Of a stretch of DNA of 23,405 nucleotides, positions 15,791-23,405 are shown in pieces (position 1 is the stretch's first letter; each line of letters begins with the position of its first letter). The notes below the pieces were generated by a model that was given only the letters and a program-made list of their open reading frames with translations, had not been told where the DNA came from and did not search any database. This DNA is from UBA5109 sp038148755 (GTDB lineage Bacteria > Pseudomonadota > Gammaproteobacteria > Pseudomonadales > Pseudohongiellaceae), in contig JAYQWA010000024.1 in assembly GCA_038148755.1 (NCBI GenBank), positions 1 to 23,405 on the forward strand, written 5' to 3'. A program made the position numbers and the translations under genes.

Positions 15791-16942
15791 ATGTCTTCTT
15801 CGATTAAGTTCTCTGCTATTCCAAGACGTTCATTTCTGAACCTAGCGTTATTACTTGCAGCCAGACCAGTATTTTCAAAGTCACAACAAATAGAGTCCCC
15901 GGTATTTTTAAGTGCTGCTTCGGATAGTGATAACCAGCATTGGGTCAAAGCCTTTACCGTTGAGAATGAGCAGATAAAGGAACTTTATAGTCATCAATTA
16001 AGCGCACGAGCTCATGCTGTGGAGTTGAACAACAAAGCTGATTTATTTGTTGCTATAGCGCGTCGACCAGGCAGGTTTATGGTTGTTGGCGAGGTACAAA
16101 GTGGTCGTATTTTGCAGGAAATTGAAGCAACTGAAGGCCGACATTTTTATGGGCATGGTGTTTTTTCTGCAGATGATGAATATTTTTACACAACAGAAAG
16201 CGCTTATGAGGATTTGCAGGGAGACAGTGGTCGCATAGGTATCTGGCGCAAGTCCGTATCAGGCAAGCTGGAACGCATCGACGAATTTCCAAGCCATGGT
16301 GTTGGACCGCATGAAGCTTTACTGATGCCGGATCAGGAGACGCTAGTTATTGCTAATGGCGGTATTCGCACTCACCCGGATCAAGAGCGTGAAAAACTGA
16401 ATATTGATTCAATGCAGCCCTCTTTGGCTTACATTGATAGAACAACGGGTGAGCTGTTGGAGCAACGATATATGCCCGCAGAATTTCATCTGGCGAGTAT
16501 CCGGCATATTGATGTCAATGCGCAGGGACGTGTAGCTATTTCCATGCAGTTTGAAGGTGAACCTTTTATGCGGGTGCCTTTGGTGGCTACTCATCAGCGT
16601 GGTGAGGAAATCCGTCCCATGCTGGCGCCGGAACGTTTTCAATCACAACTGGAGCAATATATTGGCTCGATACGATACGATGATAGTGGTCGATATATAG
16701 TGGCTTCCTGTCCACGGGCAAATGTACTGACTTTTTGGGATGCTGAAAGTGGTGACTTTCTCAAACAGGTCAGGGCCAGAGATGCCTGTGGTGTGTGTGC
16801 CTATAAAGATGGTTTTCTTTATAGCGCAGGAACTGGGCAAGTTTGTTATTACGATCTGGCGCAACAAGCCATTACGACTTATATCGCTGATGATGATTTT
16901 ACTCATGGATTGTTTTGGGACAATCATTTAGTGGTGGCCTAA
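15791..16942 (+). CDS. DUF1513 family protein, Tat-exported beta-propeller-like
   Basis: A 383-residue protein with a twin-arginine signal, PRRSFLNLALLL (11-22), so it is probably folded before export to the periplasm. The body is beta-rich with propeller-like repeats and His-containing motifs typical of DUF1513: GRHFYGHGVFS (116-126), HGVGPHE (169-175) and RHID (238-241). A CGVC pair sits at 333-336. No biochemical function is established for the family; its regular place beside imelysin and di-heme genes suggests a part in the same iron process. It is 2 bp after the second imelysin, and its stop is directly followed by the GTG of the next gene. Confidence 0.84.
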   Translation: MSSSIKFSAIPRRSFLNLALLLAARPVFSKSQQIESPVFLSAASDSDNQHWVKAFTVENEQIKELYSHQLSARAHAVELNNKADLFVAIARRPGRFMVVGEVQSGRILQEIEATEGRHFYGHGVFSADDEYFYTTESAYEDLQGDSGRIGIWRKSVSGKLERIDEFPSHGVGPHEALLMPDQETLVIANGGIRTHPDQEREKLNIDSMQPSLAYIDRTTGELLEQRYMPAEFHLASIRHIDVNAQGRVAISMQFEGEPFMRVPLVATHQRGEEIRPMLAPERFQSQLEQYIGSIRYDDSGRYIVASCPRANVLTFWDAESGDFLKQVRARDACGVCAYKDGFLYSAGTGQVCYYDLAQQAITTYIADDDFTHGLFWDNHLVVA

Positions 16943-18103
16943 GTGCTAAGGTTTTATGGTCTATTGTGTTTTCTTGCTGGCTTGACAGGCATAGTGCTTG
17001 CGGCGGATGACACTGATGTCAATAAAAGTAAAATGGCTGACCTCGGTGCTGCTTTATTTTTTGACGTAAACCTTTCTCAAGATAGAACTCAAAGTTGTGC
17101 AACCTGTCATGACCCCGCAAGAGCTTTTACGGACTGGCGCGACAGTGGCGTGTCTGCAGCAGCTTCTTTAGGGGGAGACTTGATGTCTCTGGGTGATCGA
17201 AATGCACCAACTATTTCTTATGCTGCACTGACGCCGGAGTTTCATGTTAACACAGAAGGTGAATATGTAGGAGGCATGTTCCGGGATGGCCGTGAAGCCA
17301 ATTTGGCTGGTCAAGCTGGAGGGCCACCTTTAAATCCAATAGAAATGGCTTTTCCGAATAAAGCAGCGGTTGTTGAACGTCTGCTGGAAAGTCAGATTTA
17401 TGAAACAGCCTTTAAAGAAATTTTTGGTGAAACTATTTTTAATGATATCGACATAGCCTATCAGGCTATGACGGAGAGTATTGCCGCTTTCGAGAAGACG
17501 GAATTTTTTTATCCCTTTGACTCTAAATATGATCGTTATTTACGTGGAGAATATGAATTAACAAGAGAAGAAGAGTTGGGCATGACATTGTTTTTTTCTG
17601 AACAGTTTACCAACTGTAACCAGTGTCACCAGTTAAATACTCTACCTGGCTCCAGTGGAGAAACATTCAGCAATTATACTTATCATAATATCGGTGTTCC
17701 GGTGAATGAAGTCTTGCGTGCAGCTAATGGTCTGGGGGAGGATTACCTGGATCAGGGATTGCTTGAAAATCTGCAGGTCAGTGATGCACTGCAGGCAGGT
17801 AAATTTAAAGTACCGACATTAAGAAATGTCGCTATTACTGCGCCATATATGCATAATGGCGTGTTTAAGGATTTGAAAACAGTTGTGCTTTTTTATAATA
17901 AATTCAATACCAGAAACAGCGCTGCTCAGATAAATCCTGAAACGGGAGAAACCTGGAGAGAACCAGAGCTTGCAGAGAATATATCCTTGACTGAGCTTGA
18001 ATCAGCCCCGGCTCTTGATGACAGAAGAATAGATGCATTAATAGCCTTTATGCGACTATTAACCGACAGTCGCTACGAAGCCCTCCTTGAGTTAGAAAAA
18101 TAA
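16943..18103 (+). CDS. Di-heme cytochrome c peroxidase / MauG-family protein
   Basis: A 386-residue exported protein (signal peptide ending about residue 20, VLAAD) with two CxxCH heme sites, CATCH (52-56) and CNQCH (225-229), and the closing HNGVFKDLKTVVLFYNKF region that supplies distal ligands in bacterial di-heme peroxidases. Proteins of this fold reduce hydrogen peroxide or, like MauG, oxidise protein side chains. The start is GTG immediately after the preceding TAA (TAAGTG), so translation is probably coupled to the DUF1513 gene. In the four-gene imelysin loci I know, this gene is not a standard member, so it may be a lineage addition. Heme ligation would need Ccm machinery, which is not in the window. 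Confidence 0.88.
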   Translation: MLRFYGLLCFLAGLTGIVLAADDTDVNKSKMADLGAALFFDVNLSQDRTQSCATCHDPARAFTDWRDSGVSAAASLGGDLMSLGDRNAPTISYAALTPEFHVNTEGEYVGGMFRDGREANLAGQAGGPPLNPIEMAFPNKAAVVERLLESQIYETAFKEIFGETIFNDIDIAYQAMTESIAAFEKTEFFYPFDSKYDRYLRGEYELTREEELGMTLFFSEQFTNCNQCHQLNTLPGSSGETFSNYTYHNIGVPVNEVLRAANGLGEDYLDQGLLENLQVSDALQAGKFKVPTLRNVAITAPYMHNGVFKDLKTVVLFYNKFNTRNSAAQINPETGETWREPELAENISLTELESAPALDDRRIDALIAFMRLLTDSRYEALLELEK

Positions 18104-18125
18104 TCCAAAGATAGATACAAGACTG

Positions 18126-19982
18126 ATGAAATTTGTTGATACAGAATTAAGTGCGCGTTTAAAAAATCAACCCGACAGAATACTGGGAAGATATTGTACT
18201 CTGGTTGGAATTAGTGAAGAGTCCATTCCTGCTACCAGAGCTTTTTTTGACATTTATAACATTGAAGGCAACCGCTTGAGTGGAAGTAGTAGCGGTGATC
18301 ATATTCTGCAAAATATTTTTAAAGGTGAAACAGGTAAGATTTTTACCAAGGCCGTTGAATATCGCCCCTTTCAGGATGCAGAACTAATTACCATGATTCA
18401 GGGCCTGGTGGCTTCCAACATTCCTACAGAATTTAAATATACATCCCGAGGTGACCATTTTGCATTTTCCAAACCCAGCGACAGTGAAAAAGCCGCCGAT
18501 AATATTCGGATTGCCCATGACAAGTATGCTTATTTCCTGAAAATGCTGGTGAATATAGAAAAGGTCATTACCAGTCATGGTGAAAGCTTCAAGCAGTGGA
18601 GCGGGTTAAAAGATATTGAAAAGGTTGCGAATAACATCAAGGTGCTGGAAAAGATAATTCAGAATCTGGCGATGGAACCGGACGGCTCAGAAACGATAAA
18701 AACTTCAGGCCTTACCCTGGATGATTTGGGTATGCGGGTAACCCTGGAACCTGCCGTGGCAAAAGAAACGGCCATTACCCAGACAGAGGTCAAAACACAC
18801 TGCCATTTGCCGGGAAATGCGGCAGCGGAATATATTCAAAGTTGTGGTTTGCAAAAATATGCACAGGAAGCATTGGTTGTTGCACAATTAATCGAATATG
18901 CCGAAAGTGTCAGGAATATTGATGCTGCTTTTTATGGCACTTTTCCTAAAGTACTGCCACCTGATGGTAAGGGTTTACGATTTTCTTTCCATAAATTTCA
19001 TCATGCTTATCTGTTACGCGAAGGGCAGGGAGGCGTACCTGGCGTTGATATTTCCGTAGCGATGTATAAAGAACTCGGTGGCACAGAAAGTCTAATAAAA
19101 CATCTGCAGGAGCAGGGTCTGGTTGCGGAATTAGTGAAACGTGACAATGATTTTCGTCGCGGTAGAACCAATAACCTGCGCTGGTCTGAAGCAAAGTCTT
19201 TAGTAGAACTTGAAGACGCCCTCGACGCTTTTGTTGATACCGAGAACAAGGAAAGTGCATTGCGAGTGCAGCTTATAGAGCATTTTTTAAACAGTGTCAG
19301 CGAAAATTTTGGTGATTTTTCTCTAGGTGAAATTGATCCAGACAGTGGTGAAGCAGTTACTGTTGTTGTCTTGCCTTCTCCAAATATGGCAGGAAAATCG
19401 ACGTCACTAAAAGCCCTGGGCTTGATTTTACAAGGGGCTTTAATGGGGCGAACAGTAGCGGCTGAAAGCGCTGAACTGACTGTGCCTGATCAGATATACC
19501 ATAATTTCAATGTTGAGGATGATCTCACCCATCAACGCAGTACCTTTAAGGCACAGCTGGAAAACATCAAAGACTTTCTGGATAACGCGACCATCAATAG
19601 TCTGGGATTGTTCGATGAACTGTTTAATGGCACCAGTTCAGATTATCAATTGGCGCTGGCCTGGGCATTTCTGGAAAAATGTTCTGAACGCAGTTTGCGT
19701 GTCATGATTTCTACTCATAACCGCGATCTGGAATACTACAGTGATCCACTGGGTTATGAGCACATCAAAGGTTCACACGGACGCCCCAATGAAGCAATTA
19801 ATCCCAAGGGCGGTCGTAATGCTAAAACCGTATCAATCGGCCACGATCATAAATTTAAATATGGGTCAGAACGAGACAGTGAGGCGCTGGTTATTGCCAG
19901 TGAAGTCTTAAGTCCGGCACATGATGATATTTTAAAACGGGCTGATGATATTCTGGCGCATATCCGTTCAGCACGAAATTAG
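18126..19982 (+). CDS. Divergent MutS-family (ABC-type) ATPase
   Basis: A 618-residue cytoplasmic protein whose C-terminal third is a MutS-type ATPase: SPNMAGKST (418-426) replaces the usual GPNMAGKST, followed by LTHQRSTFKAQL (467-478, the MutS RSTF block), LFDELFNGTSS (495-505, Walker B with the GTS loop) and STHNRDL (529-535). The N-terminal 400 residues are mostly helical, consistent with the core and lever domains, but I see no mismatch-recognition domain (no F-x-E near the start), no MutS2 Smr domain and no signal peptide. So it belongs to an undefined MutS-like group and not to repair MutS. The gap from the peroxidase gene is 22 bp with no promoter or terminator, so it may be read from the Fur promoter. 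No strong ribosome binding site is visible. Confidence 0.82.
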   Translation: MKFVDTELSARLKNQPDRILGRYCTLVGISEESIPATRAFFDIYNIEGNRLSGSSSGDHILQNIFKGETGKIFTKAVEYRPFQDAELITMIQGLVASNIPTEFKYTSRGDHFAFSKPSDSEKAADNIRIAHDKYAYFLKMLVNIEKVITSHGESFKQWSGLKDIEKVANNIKVLEKIIQNLAMEPDGSETIKTSGLTLDDLGMRVTLEPAVAKETAITQTEVKTHCHLPGNAAAEYIQSCGLQKYAQEALVVAQLIEYAESVRNIDAAFYGTFPKVLPPDGKGLRFSFHKFHHAYLLREGQGGVPGVDISVAMYKELGGTESLIKHLQEQGLVAELVKRDNDFRRGRTNNLRWSEAKSLVELEDALDAFVDTENKESALRVQLIEHFLNSVSENFGDFSLGEIDPDSGEAVTVVVLPSPNMAGKSTSLKALGLILQGALMGRTVAAESAELTVPDQIYHNFNVEDDLTHQRSTFKAQLENIKDFLDNATINSLGLFDELFNGTSSDYQLALAWAFLEKCSERSLRVMISTHNRDLEYYSDPLGYEHIKGSHGRPNEAINPKGGRNAKTVSIGHDHKFKYGSERDSEALVIASEVLSPAHDDILKRADDILAHIRSARN

Positions 19983-19996
19983 CCGCTTATCCAGAA

Positions 19997-20016
19997 GTCA
20001 GTATGTAGACACTGAC
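19997..20016. terminator. Small inverted repeat between convergent genes
   Basis: GTCAGT (19997-20002) and ACTGAC (20011-20016) form a perfect 6-bp stem with an 8-nt loop in the 47 bp between the MutS-like and hydrolase stop codons. It could end transcription from both sides, but neither side has a T run. Confidence 0.3.
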
Positions 20017-20029
20017 ACCTGAGCTGTGC

Positions 20030-21001
20030 TTATAACTTGCTGGATAAAAAGTTCAGAATTTCCTGATTCAACTCGATATGAAAAGCTTCGCGATCGAAAC
20101 CGTCGGGGTCGGTTGATGGCAGAAAATCAGGACTTCTTCTGGATTCCGGGAAAGGGCTTAAAAAGGAAAAATGGCCTGAATTCTCAACCACCCTAAACTT
20201 TATCAACTTTTCATCGATCTGACTGAACACTATATTCGCTGTTCTCTGATGCCAGCCGGCAGGCAGGGGCGCATCATGTTCTGCAGTGAGCATTAAGATT
20301 GGCGTGTTAATTTTTTCCAATGAGCTGGGTGGGGCGTACCATTCAGTTGCCGGTGCCAATAGAACCAGTGCTTTGACTCGTGAATCTGAATTGATATCCA
20401 GGCGTTCCCTGTTGAAATTCCATGGCGTTCCTCCCGCTACTGCCAGTGCAGTATAACCCCCCATTGAATGGCCAATAAGGGCATAATGTTCTGGCTGAAT
20501 ATGGCCTGAAATTTTAGGATCATTGAGTAGGGCGTCTACGCTTAGGCTGATATGTCTGGGGCGAGTTATTAAATTTTCGTCTGTATTTTCGAGACTGTTG
20601 TCGTTGCGATTATTTTTATAATGTTCCGGCAAAGCGACGATAAAACCGTTTTCTGCCAGAAACTCTGCAATTGTGCGGTAACCGAGATTAAAGCCACCGG
20701 TTCCATGTGAAATAACCACCAGGGGATGTGTACCTTCCGCAACCGGTGCGTCATTAGCGGCCCGGACGTTTACCCCTTCTAACACCAGCTGTTTGGGTTC
20801 GCTGGTAGTTGGATAAAAAAGATATACAGGAAAGGAGATATCCAGCTCTTTATCTTCACTCAACAAAGCGCTGACGCCTGCGAAGTATGTCATTTCTGAA
20901 GCCCCATCAGTCTGTGCGGTTAAAATTTTATCAGTAGATGTTAACAGGCAAACCAGAAGTATTACCTGAAAAACACCTTGTATTTTTTTGGCGTAAATCA
21001 A
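20030..21001 (-). CDS. Secreted alpha/beta hydrolase (PAF-acetylhydrolase/dienelactone-hydrolase-like)
   Basis: A 323-residue serine hydrolase. A hydrophobic N-terminus (about 8-30) predicts export. The oxyanion region is SHGTGG (98-103), the nucleophile elbow GHSMGG (177-182, Ser179), and likely triad partners are Asp243 in AEHDAPLP and His277 in NSGHF. SHGTGGFNLGYRTIAEFLA and the EHYKNN stretch resemble the platelet-activating-factor acetylhydrolase-like group, so it probably cleaves esters of small lipids or polymers; the substrate cannot be read. The start is TTG at 21001, with GAGG about 10 bases before; the next in-frame Met (37) would remove the signal sequence. It lies 109 bp after the DsbD-like gene on the same strand, so a separate promoter is possible. 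Confidence 0.82.
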   Translation of the reverse strand: MIYAKKIQGVFQVILLVCLLTSTDKILTAQTDGASEMTYFAGVSALLSEDKELDISFPVYLFYPTTSEPKQLVLEGVNVRAANDAPVAEGTHPLVVISHGTGGFNLGYRTIAEFLAENGFIVALPEHYKNNRNDNSLENTDENLITRPRHISLSVDALLNDPKISGHIQPEHYALIGHSMGGYTALAVAGGTPWNFNRERLDINSDSRVKALVLLAPATEWYAPPSSLEKINTPILMLTAEHDAPLPAGWHQRTANIVFSQIDEKLIKFRVVENSGHFSFLSPFPESRRSPDFLPSTDPDGFDREAFHIELNQEILNFLSSKL

Positions 21002-21110
21002 CTTCTTTTAACCTCGGTATTTGGTTAAAGATGTTGTCACATTATGAATATTACAGTTGGAAACTGCCTGACTGATCTTGCTGGATGTTTGATGTTATGT
21101 GAATCAGGAA

Positions 21111-23249
21111 TTAAATTCTTTCGATGGCATCAAGCACAACACCGGTTGTTAAAATCTGTGGTAGTACTTCTGCCGGTAATGATGGGTCTGATGGATACAT
21201 CAGGTAGAGTGGCACACCGCTGGTCTCATAGCGTCTCAAGACTTCAGTAATTTCAGGGTCATTATTGGTCCAGTCGCCTTTGAGATAAGTTATATTGTTT
21301 TCAGCCAGAGCTGTTATTACAGCTTCCGAGTTAAGCGCAACCTTTTCATTCACCAGACAGGTGATACACCAGCTGGCTGTCATATTGACGAACACGGGCT
21401 GACCGTTACTTCTTAATTCAGCAAGTCTTGCATCACTATAAGCTTCATACGCGGCGTCTTCAGAAATGCCAGAGGCTATTGTTTGAGTTTCCAACAATGG
21501 TGACCTGACTACGCCAATGGTGACTGCCAGACATAATAAAATAATCAGGGCATTGGCATAACGCCAGAACGCAGATTGAATATCATGACGACGTTGATAG
21601 AGCCAGGCTGCAGCAGCTAATAGTACGCAGCAGGCGATGACGAGAGCCATCCCGTCAGTACCAGTTTGATTCCCCAGCACCCAGAGTAGCCAGACCGCAG
21701 TTGCATAAAGCGGGAAAGCCAGTATCTGTTTAAACGTTAACATCCATTTTCCCGGGTGAGGTAACAGTTTTGAGAGCGTTGGATTAAATGAAACCAGCAG
21801 GAAGGGGAGAGCCATACCCAGGCCCAGAGCGACAAAAACAGTCAGAGCTATACTTGCTGTTTGAGTGAAGGCAAATCCCAGCGCTGCTCCCATGAATGGA
21901 GCTGTGCATGGACTGGCAACGACACTGGCTAAAATTCCGGTAAAGAATGAACCGGTATAACCTTCTTTATCCTGCAGTTCGGTGCCAACACCCATAATGC
22001 TTGTTCCAAATTCAACGACGCCGGACATTGAAAGTCCCATGATGAAAAACAGGAAGATCAAAAGGCTGATAAACCAGGGGGACTGTAAATGGAAACCCCA
22101 GCCGATGAGTGCGCCACCCGCCTGCAGGCTAAGTAATACAGAAGCCAGAATTAAAAAAGCGACAATAACGCCAGCGGTATAAGCTAAACCATGCAAGCGT
22201 TTTTCCTGCTGTGAGGATTTGCTGTTTGAAGCAAGACTCAGTACTTTTAACGACAATACAGGGAATACACAAGGCATCAGGTTAAGAATCAGACCACCCA
22301 ACAGGGCAAAAGCAAACACCAGTAACAAATTCATCTCAGAAACAGCCGTTGCATTTGTGATGCCCTCTGCATTGGCCGCCAATAGTCCAGCCAGATCAGA
22401 TGCACTGATGCCATCTGGAGTTGCAGCAATTTCGTAAGATATCTGTTGGCCACTTTCGTCTGTGACCAGTAACAACCCGGTAATTTCTTCAGGCGCTGCA
22501 CTGAAGCGGGGATGGTGTTCCTGAGTCAGCTGTAAACTGGAAAGCTGATAAGTGATTTCCTGAGGTGACACATAATTAAACACCCTGTGTTCTCCCGGAA
22601 TGAAACTTATCTCACTGGCATCAGCAAACACTGCTTCCGTTGCCTGTACCAGAATGTTTAAGTTTCCTTCACTGATGGAAAAAGTACTATCGAAGCTGAC
22701 ATTACTCGTGGGTATTGAAGCACGGGTTAATGAGAAGGCTTCAACCCACTGCTCATTCGGGGTAATTTGTGTTGCATCCATAACCGGCAGGGATAAAGAC
22801 ACAACCGCACCGCCTGGAATACAAATGTCCTCGCATTCCAGCCATTGTGCATTGGCTGTGATGTCGAGACTTTCACCCTGATATGAAGCAGGAATACTAA
22901 GTGGAACCAGCAAAAAGATTTCATTTTCATAACCGAAGTCGACCAGGTCAGCAGGTAGCTCTATACGTTTTGGGGTTGGCCAGACAATGTCGCCGGCTGT
23001 AACACCTTCAGGCAGTGTCCAGGTTATTTCCGTGGCGCGACCGGCGTCTCCGGGGTTTTTCCAATAGGTATGCCAGTTCTCCATATGATCCAGGCGCAGG
23101 GCTACCCAGGTATCCTGACCTGGAGCAATACCCGTCATTTCTGCGACCAGTTCGGCATCAACATGACCTCCGATAACCACTTGTGCCTGAGTTGAGCAAG
23201 CAAGCAGGAGCAGTATGGAAATCAGAATTTGATTAAAAGCAATTTTCAT
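21111..23249 (-). CDS. dsbD: DsbD/ScsB-type thiol:disulfide interchange protein
   Basis: A 712-residue inner-membrane protein that carries electrons from cytoplasmic thioredoxin to periplasmic thiol proteins. Parts in order: signal peptide (about 1-22); a periplasmic N-terminal region to about 300 with Cys139 and Cys143 in WLECEDICIPGG; a membrane domain (about 307-580) with paired half-channel cysteines Cys327 (NLMPCVFPVLSLK) and Cys448 (VASPCTAPFMG); and a thioredoxin-like C-terminal domain with WCITC (627-631, Cys628/Cys631). E. coli DsbD is about 565 residues; the larger N-terminal part and CxxxCIP motif are closer to ScsB-like proteins. The signal contains LLAC, which could be read as a lipobox, but TQA|Q for signal peptidase I is equally plausible. 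It may serve cytochrome c maturation for the di-heme proteins nearby, which is inference. Confidence 0.9.
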   Translation of the reverse strand: MKIAFNQILISILLLLACSTQAQVVIGGHVDAELVAEMTGIAPGQDTWVALRLDHMENWHTYWKNPGDAGRATEITWTLPEGVTAGDIVWPTPKRIELPADLVDFGYENEIFLLVPLSIPASYQGESLDITANAQWLECEDICIPGGAVVSLSLPVMDATQITPNEQWVEAFSLTRASIPTSNVSFDSTFSISEGNLNILVQATEAVFADASEISFIPGEHRVFNYVSPQEITYQLSSLQLTQEHHPRFSAAPEEITGLLLVTDESGQQISYEIAATPDGISASDLAGLLAANAEGITNATAVSEMNLLLVFAFALLGGLILNLMPCVFPVLSLKVLSLASNSKSSQQEKRLHGLAYTAGVIVAFLILASVLLSLQAGGALIGWGFHLQSPWFISLLIFLFFIMGLSMSGVVEFGTSIMGVGTELQDKEGYTGSFFTGILASVVASPCTAPFMGAALGFAFTQTASIALTVFVALGLGMALPFLLVSFNPTLSKLLPHPGKWMLTFKQILAFPLYATAVWLLWVLGNQTGTDGMALVIACCVLLAAAAWLYQRRHDIQSAFWRYANALIILLCLAVTIGVVRSPLLETQTIASGISEDAAYEAYSDARLAELRSNGQPVFVNMTASWCITCLVNEKVALNSEAVITALAENNITYLKGDWTNNDPEITEVLRRYETSGVPLYLMYPSDPSLPAEVLPQILTTGVVLDAIERI

Positions 23250-23330
23250 GGGTCATTTAAGACTCTTGTATTACCAGTATGTTACAGATATTACTGATTT
23301 TTACGGTTTTTTTCAGCTTAATCAAAGCGT

Positions 23331-23359
23331 TAAATATGAAAGAAATATGTATTTGTAAA
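23331..23359 (-). promoter_or_regulatory. Possible sigma70 promoter for the DsbD-like gene
   Basis: On the minus strand TTTACA (23354-23359, 5/6 to the -35) stands 17 bp before TATTTA (23331-23336, a poor 3/6 -10), about 80 bp ahead of the gene. The region is A/T-rich, so this is a weak call. Confidence 0.3.
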
Positions 23360-23405
23360 GGGCTTATTTATTCTTTTCCGATGGTTTTTACTCCATAACT
23401 ACTTG

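Noticed and set aside
18126..19982. Reading the ATPase as ordinary MutS or MutS2
   Set aside because: Too short, without the mismatch-recognition F-x-E or an Smr domain, and the P-loop differs.
21044..21250. 68-residue forward frame opposite the DsbD-like gene
   Set aside because: Mostly antisense to the WCITC-domain coding end, with no recognisable motif or ribosome binding site.

Overview
The window looks like a chromosomal segment from a gammaproteobacterium, probably marine and of moderately low G+C. This is inferred from gene content (PhoBR/Pst, OprO/P-type porin, imelysin/DUF1111/DUF1513 cluster, DsbD-like reductase), the Gram-negative export signals and the Fur-box form; no rRNA or marker gene confirms it. 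I see no mobile elements, tRNAs, rRNAs or CRISPR arrays.

Left edge to ~3.4 kb: the 3' end of a DUF4440/SnoaL-like gene (+) converges on a low-affinity phosphate transporter gene pit (-), their stop codons sharing one TTAA. Then come a DEAD-box RNA helicase (+) and a 71-residue protein resembling the end of a cyclic-nucleotide-binding domain.

3.4-12.1 kb: a compact phosphate-starvation block, phoB-phoR, phosphate-selective porin, pstS, pstC-pstA-pstB, phoU, all on +. Four intergenic stretches carry tandem 7-bp CTTWANA-like repeats at 11-bp spacing, which I read as PhoB boxes: before phoB, the porin, pstS and, unexpectedly, between pstS and pstC. The porin and pstS promoters are near-identical over 27 bp. 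Together the genes sense low phosphate (PhoR/PhoB), admit phosphate through the outer membrane (porin), bind it (PstS), pump it in (PstCAB) and damp signalling (PhoU); pit adds constitutive low-affinity uptake.

12.1-20.0 kb: a tight + strand gene series behind a clear Fur-box promoter: imelysin lipoprotein, di-heme DUF1111 oxidoreductase, second imelysin, Tat-exported DUF1513 protein, MauG/cytochrome c peroxidase-like di-heme protein, and a divergent MutS-family ATPase 22 bp further on. The first four match a known iron-regulated arrangement; the peroxidase and especially the MutS-like ATPase are the odd additions.

20.0-23.4 kb: two - strand genes, a secreted alpha/beta hydrolase and a large DsbD/ScsB-type disulfide reductase that delivers reducing power to the periplasm.
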